NCBI GenBank assembly: GCA_014239715.1
Contig: JAAZYJ010000262.1
Span: 1-6,098 of the forward strand
DNA length: 6,098 nucleotides
Reading direction: 5' to 3'
Source of the DNA: Flavobacteriales bacterium
GTDB taxonomy: Bacteria > Bacteroidota > Bacteroidia > Flavobacteriales > Parvicellaceae
In this document: in pieces, positions 1 through 5,992 of the stretch
Numbering within the stretch: position 1 is the first letter of the stretch
Layout of the letters: every line of letters starts with the position of its first letter
Notes under the pieces: generated by a model
The model's database searches: none
The model's input: only the letters and a program-made list of their open reading frames with translations
Told to the model about the DNA's origin: nothing
Translations under genes and position numbers: made by a program

Positions 1-1118
1 CAGCCAGATATCATCTTGAGGTAGCAAAAGATTGTATCAAATTCAAGAAAGATGTTCTTACTCCTTCTTATGTTTCGAAAGAAATGAAAAGTTTAAACGA
101 TGACGCTATAGAGGCAGGAATCATCATTATGAACGAAATAGGTCTTGATCCTGGGATTGATCATATGTCTGCTAAAAAGATCCTGGATGAAATTGAATCC
201 ATTGGTGGGGAGATATTTCAGTTTGAGTCATTTACGGGTGGACTGTTAGCGCCTGAAAGCGAAAATAACCCATGGAAATACAAGTTTACATGGAATCCCA
301 GAAATGTTGTGCTGGCTGGTCAGGGAGGAGCTGCTAAGTTCGTGCATAACAAACTGTATAAGTACATTCCATATACCAGACTGTTCAGAAGAACCGAGTT
401 CATAGATATTGAAGGATACGGCAGATTCGAAGGGTATGCAAATCGCGACTCGTTGAAATACCGGTCTATATACGGGTTGGAGAATATTGACACGATCTAT
501 CGAGGCACCCTGAGACGTGTTGGGTTTTGTAGAGCCTGGGATGTTTTTGTTCAGTTGGGGTGCACGGATGATACATACACCATTGAAGGGTCACAGAATA
601 TGACGAAGCGGGATTATATTAATTCATTTCTCAGGTACAACAAATATGATAGTGTTGAGCTCAAATTGCGTCATTACTTAAAGATCGATGAAGATGATAC
701 ATTGTGGGAAAAACTGGAATGGCTTGGACTTTTTGACCATGAACTGGTGGGCCTGGGCAAAGACGGAACCCCTGCAGAGTTACTTCAGAAGATATTAATG
801 GATAGATGGTCTTTGGATGAAAGTGACAAGGACATGATCGTAATGTGGCACAAGTTCGGATATACGCTGGATGGAAAGAGAATGGGGATAGAGGCCTCAA
901 TGGTTCACGTAGGTAAAGACCAGATTTATACGGCAATGAGTGATACTGTTGGCTTTCCTGTTGCTATTTGTGCAGAGATGATCCTTAACGGGACAATAAA
1001 ATCCAAGGGAGTACAACTGCCTATTCAGGAAGAGATCTACTTACCTGTACTTGAGAAATTGGCGGAGTATGGTGTTCGTTTTGTTGAAAAGGAGGTCAAA
1101 CACAAAGCAATTACCTGA
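1..1118 (+). CDS. Saccharopine dehydrogenase family protein, C-terminal part (5' end outside window)
   Basis: The frame is open from the left edge (first full codon at 3) and runs 371 residues to TGA at 1116-1118. It already reads coherent family sequence before the first internal ATG at 84, so that ATG is not the start; roughly 80 N-terminal residues carrying the NAD(P)-binding Rossmann beta-alpha-beta unit are probably missing. Visible family signatures are TPSYVSKEM followed by NEIGLDPGIDHMSA, then GGLLAPESENNPWKYKF with WNPRNVVLAGQGG, which form the substrate-domain core of saccharopine dehydrogenases of the yeast Lys9 type. Near the end, LPIQEEIYLPVLEKL and GVRFVEKE match the usual C-terminus. 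The family oxidises or forms saccharopine in lysine metabolism, in the cytoplasm. In Bacteroidota a catabolic role is likely, but which direction and cofactor cannot be read here. It converges on the minus-strand gene at 1156, 37 nt away, with no clear terminator hairpin between. Confidence 0.9.
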   Translation, partial: ARYHLEVAKDCIKFKKDVLTPSYVSKEMKSLNDDAIEAGIIIMNEIGLDPGIDHMSAKKILDEIESIGGEIFQFESFTGGLLAPESENNPWKYKFTWNPRNVVLAGQGGAAKFVHNKLYKYIPYTRLFRRTEFIDIEGYGRFEGYANRDSLKYRSIYGLENIDTIYRGTLRRVGFCRAWDVFVQLGCTDDTYTIEGSQNMTKRDYINSFLRYNKYDSVELKLRHYLKIDEDDTLWEKLEWLGLFDHELVGLGKDGTPAELLQKILMDRWSLDESDKDMIVMWHKFGYTLDGKRMGIEASMVHVGKDQIYTAMSDTVGFPVAICAEMILNGTIKSKGVQLPIQEEIYLPVLEKLAEYGVRFVEKEVKHKAIT

Positions 1119-1155
1119 TATTAAACCAATGCGTCTCTACGGTGGTGTTCCCACT

Positions 1156-1713
1156 TCATATATCAAGGTCATCTATATTATCAAACCCTTCTTCCGTGGC
1201 AACTTCATCATCAAATTCACTCATGATGTCTTCGATCTCGGACTCCATTGATTTTTGTTTTGATTCCTGATCCGAAGCATTGAATTGATCTTCAATTTCT
1301 TTTTCATCTTCCAAAGGGGATTCTCCGAAAGAATGAGCTAAACAGGGGTAGGCCTGGTCAATATCTGTCTCTTTCTCTTCAATAAGCTCAAGGTAAAAGA
1401 TCCACATTTTCAAGAAATCGTAGACATACAGAATTTTTTGATCTTTTTCTTTTACAAACTGATTGAGTAGAGCCGATTTCATAGTCAGAGGGCCAGACTC
1501 TTCGCCAAAAGACATGTCCATTAACCCAATTTCTAGTCCTTTTTCCCAACTCTCATTACTCATATAGAATGAGGCCATTTGATCACCTCTAAAGCCGAAT
1601 GCCGCAATGATCGCACCGTGTAGATCCTCAAAATTTTGCGAATCCTGAATTTCTATATCCCTGAAAACGTCTTTATCATGGTCGATGACCACTCTGAATT
1701 TGAAAACTATCAT
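1156..1713 (-). CDS. pRiA4b ORF-3-like protein with acidic C-terminal tail
   Basis: The protein has 185 residues from ATG at 1711-1713. The frame also allows a TTG three codons upstream (1720-1722), but MIVFKFRVVI is the natural beginning of this family's first strand, so I use the ATG. Family-like segments are DVFRDIEI (15-22), FEDLHGAIIAAFGF (28-41), the following DQMASFYMS, and ILYVYDFLKMWIFYLELIEE (94-113) with YPCLAHSFGESP after it. This is the plasmid pRiA4b ORF-3 / IS1096 passenger-type fold (Pfam PRiA4_ORF3). The name is historical: Bacteroidota commonly carry chromosomal copies, and no transposase or inverted repeat lies nearby. The biochemical role is not established. The last ~55 residues (131-185) are strikingly rich in D and E and look disordered. 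It lies 29 nt downstream of the tRNA nucleotidyltransferase gene on the same strand, with a candidate promoter of its own at 1734-1741. A cytoplasmic location is likely, since no signal peptide is seen. Confidence 0.85.
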   Translation of the reverse strand: MIVFKFRVVIDHDKDVFRDIEIQDSQNFEDLHGAIIAAFGFRGDQMASFYMSNESWEKGLEIGLMDMSFGEESGPLTMKSALLNQFVKEKDQKILYVYDFLKMWIFYLELIEEKETDIDQAYPCLAHSFGESPLEDEKEIEDQFNASDQESKQKSMESEIEDIMSEFDDEVATEEGFDNIDDLDI

Positions 1714-1733
1714 CCGGTGCAAATGTGAGTGAG

Positions 1734-1741
1734 CAAAAGTA
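1734..1741 (-). promoter_or_regulatory. Candidate Bacteroidota -7 box before the pRiA4b-ORF3-like gene
   Basis: Read on the minus strand this is TACTTTTG, a full match to the Bacteroidota consensus TAnnTTTG. It ends 20 nt before the ATG at 1713, which would give a leader of about 16 nt. No clear TTTG is seen at -33, and the box sits in the short gap after the preceding gene, so it may be an internal promoter or chance in AT-rich DNA. Confidence 0.4.
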
Positions 1742-1742
1742 A

Positions 1743-3185
1743 TTAATTTATTTCTTTGCCTTTAAGAAATTGGTGATCTTTCACGGTTAATCCGATCTCC
1801 TTGCCTTTTTCCAACATAAACTTACATACGTCTTCTAAATTGTTAGCAATTTCCCCGTCAAGAATGGCCTCTTTTATCGAACTCTTAATTATCCCTACTT
1901 CTCTGGAGGGGCCAATACCAAATGTTTTCATGATGATTTCCCCGGAAACAGGAGGCTGCCAATTTCTTATGTTGTCCCGTTCCTCGACATCTTTTAACTT
2001 TAATTCAACTTCTTGAAACCTATTTAGATATTTCTTAACCTTTATCGGGTTCTTAGAAGTAATGTCAGCTCTGCAAAGTGTCATAAGGTCATCTAGCTCT
2101 TCTCCAGCATCGAACAGCAACCTTCTTAGCGCTGCGTCGGTAATCGTTTCTTTTGTAAGTGCTATTGGTCTTAGATGTAGTTTGACTAATTTCTGGACAT
2201 ATCTCATATTTCCATCGAGAGGAAGCTTTAATTTTTTGAAGATATCAGGAACCATCCTTGCCCCTTTGTCTTCGTGCCCGTGAAATGTCCACCCTACCTT
2301 ATTTTGGTATCTTTTAGTTGCAGGTTTTGCAATATCGTGCATGATTGCCGCCCACCTAAGATAAAGCAGATCAGTGTGTAAGGAAATATTATCCAAGACT
2401 TCCAGCGTATGGTAAAAGTTGTCTTTGTGACTGTTGCCATCTTTGACCTCAACACCTTGCAAGTTTGCCAGTTGCGGAAAAAAACGCTCCAGTAATCCTG
2501 TGGAGAACAATACTTTAAAACCTTTTGATGGCTGGTCAGATAGAACAATTTTGTTAACCTCAGCTATAATTCTTTCTTTCGAAATAATTGAAATGCGTTC
2601 AGCGTTCTTTTTGATCGAGGCCAATGATTCTGTATCAATATTAAAATCCAATTGCGTTGAAAAACGAATTGCGCGAAGCATTCTAAGGGGGTCGTCGGAG
2701 TAGGTGACATCCGGGTCAAGCGGAGTCCGTATGATCTTATTCTTTAAATCGATCAACCCATCGAAGGGGTCGATCACTTTTCCATAGTCGCTTTGGTTTA
2801 AGCTAATCGCCAAAGCATTGATGGTAAAATCACGTCTGTTCTGGTCATCTTGGAGAGAACCGTCTTCAACAATAGGCTTGCGGCTATCTCTTTGATAACT
2901 CTCTTTTCGGGCTCCGACAAATTCAAGCTCAAGATCATTGAAGCGAAAAGCTGCAGTACCAAAATTCTTGTAATAGCTAACCTTTTTAATGTCAAGAATA
3001 TCGGCTGTTTTTCTTGCCAGATCCATTCCGCTGCCAAGAATTACAAAATCGATGTCTTTGGAAGGCCTGTTCAGTAGTATGTCCCTGACATATCCACCAA
3101 TGACGTATACCGGTTGGTCTAAAGCGGTAGCTGCTTCCGCCACTGCAGCAAATACATGGTCCGAGATATGCTCTTTTAAGTTCAT
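1743..3185 (-). CDS. cca: CCA-adding-type tRNA nucleotidyltransferase with HD domain
   Basis: This 480-residue protein belongs to the class II tRNA nucleotidyltransferase / poly(A) polymerase family, which adds or repairs the 3' CCA end of tRNAs in the cytoplasm. The head domain shows the nucleotidyltransferase signature GGYVRD (30-35) with the catalytic aspartate pair D44 and D46 in [16 protein letters not shown] (117-126) and DPFDGLIDL (139-147) follow. The motif [13 protein letters not shown] lies at 163-175 and the neck motif SKERIIAE at 202-209. An HD phosphohydrolase-like domain follows, with H259, the H283-D284 pair in MHDIAKP, and H302/H304. Its length is usual for Bacteroidota homologues. 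I chose ATG at 3183-3185 over the upstream TTG at 3195-3197, because that TTG lies inside a promoter-like box and adds only four unconserved residues. Motifs alone do not separate full CCA addition from A-addition or poly(A) activity. The gene starts 21 nt after the cysteine-repeat gene. Confidence 0.92.
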   Translation of the reverse strand: MNLKEHISDHVFAAVAEAATALDQPVYVIGGYVRDILLNRPSKDIDFVILGSGMDLARKTADILDIKKVSYYKNFGTAAFRFNDLELEFVGARKESYQRDSRKPIVEDGSLQDDQNRRDFTINALAISLNQSDYGKVIDPFDGLIDLKNKIIRTPLDPDVTYSDDPLRMLRAIRFSTQLDFNIDTESLASIKKNAERISIISKERIIAEVNKIVLSDQPSKGFKVLFSTGLLERFFPQLANLQGVEVKDGNSHKDNFYHTLEVLDNISLHTDLLYLRWAAIMHDIAKPATKRYQNKVGWTFHGHEDKGARMVPDIFKKLKLPLDGNMRYVQKLVKLHLRPIALTKETITDAALRRLLFDAGEELDDLMTLCRADITSKNPIKVKKYLNRFQEVELKLKDVEERDNIRNWQPPVSGEIIMKTFGIGPSREVGIIKSSIKEAILDGEIANNLEDVCKFMLEKGKEIGLTVKDHQFLKGKEIN

Positions 3186-3194
3186 GCCGAGCAA

Positions 3195-3202
3195 CAAAGT
3201 TA
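3195..3202 (-). promoter_or_regulatory. Candidate -7 box before the tRNA nucleotidyltransferase gene
   Basis: The minus-strand reading is TAACTTTG, a full match to TAnnTTTG. It ends 9 nt before the ATG at 3185, so a transcript begun here would have a leader of only about 5 nt. It lies in the 21-nt gap after the stop codon of the preceding gene. It could let this housekeeping gene be transcribed independently of the two envelope genes upstream. Confidence 0.45.
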
Positions 3203-3206
3203 ATTA

Positions 3207-4433
3207 TTAGTCGCAGGATTTTTCTCCGTTAATGTACTTTATCAATTCTGATGTTGAAAGTGTATCCAGCAGTTGCTTGCATTTTGTCTGATCTTCTTGA
3301 GATTTGTTCTTGTCATCCATATTGATACAGGTACATATTGTCATTATTTCCGGTTGAGCAGGGCAGTTTTTCTTGATCGTTTGCAAAGAAGCCATTTCTT
3401 CCTCAGATAGCAGGCCAAGTTTGAAATAGGCGATGCATTTTTTCATTTTGCTGACTTGACCTGAGTCTAGATGAACACAGTCACAAATATTCATTAATGC
3501 TGCTTCGTTAATCTTTTGCTGAACTTCTGTGGAATACTTTCTTATTACTAAAGCTTTGGGTTGTTCCGATCTCCAACCAATACGATTTTTAGTATTGAAA
3601 ACGGTGAGTTGAGAACTGGCAGGTGAGGTAACAATATCACTTAGTTCTGTACTGTCATGCAACTCATTCAGGTTGCGGTAAAATTCCAGCACAGGACAAA
3701 GTTCCATTGCGTTTCTAAAATCAGATAATTCAGATCGATTCATTTTTGTAGTGTCAAATTTTTCTGAACAGGCCTGTTTAAAATCCTCATCAGTCTTAGC
3801 GAATAGCTGGCATTCACATAGTGTAGGATTGATTGAAAACATCTGATTTTCAACACATTCCTGCAGAAGTTTGTTATTTTCAGCAAGCTCCTCCTTGGTT
3901 AGTGAAACCTCATTAAAAAACCGTTCGTTACATTCTTTTTTTAGGTCGTAACTGCCTTCGCCCAAGTTAATGCAATCACATATCCTCACCTCCTTTTCTG
4001 ATTCGGCAATAAGTTTGGGATAGGACAGGTCATTTTCTGTGCATTTGCCCATTATGTCTAACAATTCCAATTTCTCAATTTTGGAATATGTAGTTAGATC
4101 AAATTTTCTGTCGCATGACTCAATCAATCCTTTATTATTCAAATTGGCAAGTGCGCAATCACAAATAGCAGGGTCATTGCAAATTGATCTTCTTGCATCG
4201 AAGTCATGCTGCTGTTCGGACGTCATGTAATCATAATCATACTTTCTATTACAAATTCGTTTTTGATCAAGGTTCCGGTTGTCTTTCTTGATACAATCGC
4301 ATACAGTAGGATCTTCAATGGTCTGTAGCCTTATCGTATCACCTCTGTAATTAACGTAGTTGAACGTTGAAGATTTCTGGGCGGAAACAGCGGTGGTAAA
4401 TAGAAAAAGGAAGGGCAATATTGATCGAATCAT
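3207..4433 (-). CDS. Secreted protein with six C-x-C-x13-C-x23-C repeats, function unknown
   Basis: I do not recognise a named family for this 408-residue protein. Residues 1-18 form a clear signal peptide (MIR, then a hydrophobic stretch, ending AVSA before Q19), so export to the periplasm or cell surface is expected. There is no lipobox cysteine and no later membrane segment. The mature chain has exactly 24 cysteines in six units of four: 45/47/61/85, 91/93/107/131, 152/154/168/193, 206/208/222/246, 317/319/333/357 and 367/369/385/407. Each unit opens with a hydrophobic residue then CxC (CDC, CEC or CTC). The third cysteine is often followed by a charged-aromatic stretch such as NRKYD or DRKFD, and a helix-like SxEE segment precedes the fourth. 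Residues 247-316 between repeats four and five have no cysteine. Disulfide-stapled helical hairpins are the simplest reading; metal binding is an alternative. The start ATG overlaps the stop of the upstream lipoprotein gene (ATGA), suggesting translational coupling. Confidence 0.85.
   Translation of the reverse strand: MIRSILPFLFLFTTAVSAQKSSTFNYVNYRGDTIRLQTIEDPTVCDCIKKDNRNLDQKRICNRKYDYDYMTSEQQHDFDARRSICNDPAICDCALANLNNKGLIESCDRKFDLTTYSKIEKLELLDIMGKCTENDLSYPKLIAESEKEVRICDCINLGEGSYDLKKECNERFFNEVSLTKEELAENNKLLQECVENQMFSINPTLCECQLFAKTDEDFKQACSEKFDTTKMNRSELSDFRNAMELCPVLEFYRNLNELHDSTELSDIVTSPASSQLTVFNTKNRIGWRSEQPKALVIRKYSTEVQQKINEAALMNICDCVHLDSGQVSKMKKCIAYFKLGLLSEEEMASLQTIKKNCPAQPEIMTICTCINMDDKNKSQEDQTKCKQLLDTLSTSELIKYINGEKSCD
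3213..4301 (-). repeat. Six protein-level cysteine repeats within the secreted protein gene
   Basis: The repeat units, measured from first to fourth cysteine codon in gene order, lie at 4179-4301, 4041-4163, 3855-3980, 3696-3818, 3363-3485 and 3213-3335. Units 1, 2, 4 and 5 have exactly 13 residues between the second and third cysteines and 23 between the third and fourth. Unit 3 has 13 and 24, and unit 6 has 15 and 21. Sequence between the cysteines is poorly conserved and no DNA-level tandem repeat is evident, so the array is old rather than a recent duplication. Confidence 0.85.
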
Positions 4434-5437
4434 TCAAAATATTTTTGATACTCCCCATCAACTAGTAGCGCACCTACAAGCACATGATTCTTGTCAAATT
4501 CAAAATACAAGGGTATTTCTTCATCAAATGCATTGTTCACCTTCCCCTTTACCAGCATAAACTTCTTAAACCCCATAAGAAATTCGTGTGGGATGTTCTC
4601 GTTATCCTCGGAAGTTCCTTTTATCATTTTGAGAGAGGATACTTTAATTACTTTATCAATTTGAATATCTAATGTGGGTTTGTTGGACCACTCTGAAAGC
4701 AATAGAGTTGTGAAAACTTCAGGATCAAAGGCATTGTTCTTTTGAAAAAATGCCACCTTTTTCAAAATCGTTTTCAGCAAATCCTCCTTCATTTCAGCCG
4801 TAGATTCGATCATTGATTGATTCAACTTAGCATATGTATTGGCGTTCAATTGTTTTTGGTAGTTGTAATCATTGTCAAAAACAAGAGGGTCCTGATGAAT
4901 ATAATGTTCAAATAATTCATATTCGGCATTGTCCAAAGAAGTTGAAAATACAACCTCCATATCTTTAATTACGTTGTTTGGATAGGTTCTGAAATTGGTT
5001 TCTATCAGGCGAACTTTTTCGTTATTCGATTTTAGGCAATAGAGATGTGTAAGGTCGTAGGTCGTGTAGAGATGTTTTTCTCTTATTTCTTCGTTCTTGT
5101 TTTTGATTTCATCGTTGTTTTGCTGCACTATACTATCCAGCTTCTCACCATAATGTTCTTGCATTGAAGGGAGTTTACTTTTGATCTCATAGAGTTGTTC
5201 CAACTCAATAATTTCTTTGGGTTTGGTTGAAAATAACGACCCGAAAGTATATGGAACGTACGATTGCTGTTCGTTGTGTTGCCTGGTGAGATATGCGACA
5301 ATGCTGTCCTGAATGAGCTCTTGTCTTTCCTTTTCTTCTCCTACGGATTCAACAATAGAGGCATTTTCATATTCTTCCAGGATAAAACACCCGGTACACA
5401 CAAAGGCAAGGCAAGTAAGAAAAATGAATCGAATCAT
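4430..5437 (-). CDS. Predicted lipoprotein of unknown function
   Basis: This 335-residue protein starts with MIR and a hydrophobic stretch to VCTGC, where C17 is the likely lipidated cysteine. The -3 residue is C rather than the usual L/V/I, so the lipobox is imperfect, and ordinary signal peptidase cleavage or a membrane anchor cannot be excluded. Residues 74-121 are rich in E, K, Q and I/L and look like a long, possibly coiled-coil helix. Residues 200-235 look helical as well. The C-terminal 285-335 has a strand-like pattern (FKKFMLVKGKV, PLYFEFDKNHVLVGALLVDG), suggesting a small compact beta domain. Apart from the signal region, only C134 is a cysteine, unlike the next gene. I recognise no enzyme motif. 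It is the first gene of the leftward run, and its stop overlaps the start of the cysteine-repeat gene by 4 nt, so the two products probably act in the same envelope process. A candidate promoter lies just upstream. Confidence 0.75.
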   Translation of the reverse strand: MIRFIFLTCLAFVCTGCFILEEYENASIVESVGEEKERQELIQDSIVAYLTRQHNEQQSYVPYTFGSLFSTKPKEIIELEQLYEIKSKLPSMQEHYGEKLDSIVQQNNDEIKNKNEEIREKHLYTTYDLTHLYCLKSNNEKVRLIETNFRTYPNNVIKDMEVVFSTSLDNAEYELFEHYIHQDPLVFDNDYNYQKQLNANTYAKLNQSMIESTAEMKEDLLKTILKKVAFFQKNNAFDPEVFTTLLLSEWSNKPTLDIQIDKVIKVSSLKMIKGTSEDNENIPHEFLMGFKKFMLVKGKVNNAFDEEIPLYFEFDKNHVLVGALLVDGEYQKYFE

Positions 5438-5443
5438 AGTGGA

Positions 5444-5477
5444 TAAAGTTATTCAATTTCGTTAATTTCATATCAAA
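5444..5477 (-). promoter_or_regulatory. Candidate promoter of the lipoprotein / cysteine-repeat genes
   Basis: On the minus strand, TTTG (5477-5474) is followed after 22 nt by TAACTTTA (5451-5444), one mismatch from TAnnTTTG. The box ends 6 nt before the ATG at 5437, which would leave a leader of only a few nucleotides. The spacing is at the long end of what is usual, so this is a tentative call. Confidence 0.4.
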
Positions 5478-5572
5478 AATCGCACCGTTATAAGTGGAAT
5501 AGAGGTGAGGTTAGCTGATCTCTATAATTCTTCCATGCTGAATTGCGTTGCGAATATTGTGGCCTAGGCTGA

Positions 5573-5603
5573 TTGAACATACATCGAACTGAAGTTATTC
5601 TTG
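5573..5603 (+). promoter_or_regulatory. Candidate promoter of the Rieske protein gene
   Basis: TTG (5573-5575) is followed after 20 nt by TATTCTTG (5596-5603), one mismatch from TAnnTTTG. The expected transcription start falls at or next to the TTG start codon at 5608, which would make the message leaderless or nearly so. The rest of the divergent region 5438-5607 holds no credible gene and no other clear site. Confidence 0.35.
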
Positions 5604-5607
5604 CGAA

Positions 5608-5949
5608 TTGTTAACACGTAAAACAAAATGGTACAGGATTGGAATTAAGGCTGCGCTAATAGCTGAAATTTCACCAAATAAGCCCAAACCTTTAGCTGTG
5701 TGTGGTAAGGATATAATCCTTTGCAAAGCTGATGATGGTGAATTAAGTGCGCTTCTTGACAAGTGCCCTCACCAAGGTAAACGGTTGAGTGACGGCTGGT
5801 GTGAGGACAATAAAGTGGTTTGCCCTTACCATCGTTTTTCGTTTGACCTTAAGACCGGATTGGGCAGTGGAACAGGGGTGGATGTTTTTCCATTAGAGGA
5901 AAGGGAAGACGGGCTATACATTGGGATGCCCAAATGGAGCTGGTTTTAA
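5608..5949 (+). CDS. Small Rieske [2Fe-2S] ferredoxin-like protein, TTG start
   Basis: This 113-residue protein is one Rieske domain. The cluster ligands are visible as C53-P-H55 and C72-P-Y-H75, i.e. C-x-H-x16-C-x2-H. The typical flanking residues are present: KWYRIG at the start, HQGKRLSDG after the first pair, and YHRFSFDLKTG after the second. It lacks the extra disulfide cysteines of respiratory bc1-type Rieske proteins, so a soluble ferredoxin-like electron carrier is likelier, as found with ring-hydroxylating oxygenases or NirD-like subunits. No signal peptide or membrane segment is seen. The frame has a stop at 5590-5592 and no ATG before the Rieske core; the ATG at 5628 is out of frame. 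TTG at 5608 is therefore the best start. No oxygenase or reductase gene is adjacent on its strand, so its partner is unknown. The alternative is a detached remnant of a Rieske oxygenase, but the domain is complete. Confidence 0.8.
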   Translation: MLTRKTKWYRIGIKAALIAEISPNKPKPLAVCGKDIILCKADDGELSALLDKCPHQGKRLSDGWCEDNKVVCPYHRFSFDLKTGLGSGTGVDVFPLEEREDGLYIGMPKWSWF

Positions 5950-5958
5950 GCAGAAATA

Positions 5959-5986
5959 ACAGAGGGAGACTTTCGCCCCCCTCTGT
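5959..5986. terminator. Hairpin between converging genes, possible bidirectional terminator
   Basis: ACAGAGGG (5959-5966) can pair with CCCTCTGT (5979-5986), an 8-bp perfect stem with a 12-nt loop. It starts 10 nt after the Rieske stop and lies 6 nt beyond the stop of the minus-strand gene at 5993. Neither side has a strong T-run, so a classical intrinsic terminator is only partly supported; the placement between two convergent stop codons favours it. Confidence 0.5.
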
Positions 5987-5992
5987 GCTGAA

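Noticed and set aside
661..936. Open frame on the minus strand inside the saccharopine dehydrogenase gene
   Set aside because: It is antisense to strongly conserved coding sequence, and its product looks like a shadow translation (proline-, leucine- and cysteine-rich, no domain).
1119..1155. Terminator between the converging saccharopine dehydrogenase and pRiA4b-ORF3-like genes
   Set aside because: Only a 4-bp stem (GTGG/CCAC) without a T-run is present, too weak to call.
1051..1251. Plus-strand open frame spanning the junction of the two converging genes
   Set aside because: It overlaps the ends of two well-supported genes in other frames and has no recognisable protein pattern.
1156..1713. 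Mobile element suggested by the family name (pRiA4b plasmid ORF / IS1096 passenger)
   Set aside because: No transposase, terminal inverted repeat or target duplication is seen; the family is common as an ordinary chromosomal gene in Bacteroidota.
1720..1722. TTG as start of the pRiA4b-ORF3-like gene
   Set aside because: An ATG three codons later begins exactly at the conserved first strand of the family.
3195..3197. TTG as an upstream start of the tRNA nucleotidyltransferase (four extra residues)
   Set aside because: It lies within the TAACTTTG promoter-like box, and the extra residues MLLG are not expected in the family; ATG at 3185 gives a natural N-terminus.
1801..3210. Several open frames of 71-89 codons on both strands within the tRNA nucleotidyltransferase gene
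   Set aside because: All overlap a single well-conserved enzyme whose motifs run uninterrupted through the whole region.
5264..5446. Plus-strand open frame of 60 codons across the start of the lipoprotein gene
   Set aside because: It is antisense to the signal-peptide region of the lipoprotein; its hydrophobic FLFF run is just the complement of K/E-rich codons.
5438..5607. Possible small gene or RNA in the divergent intergenic region
   Set aside because: The longest ATG frame I see (from 5535) is about 10 codons, and no strong hairpin or tRNA-like fold is visible; promoters explain the region.
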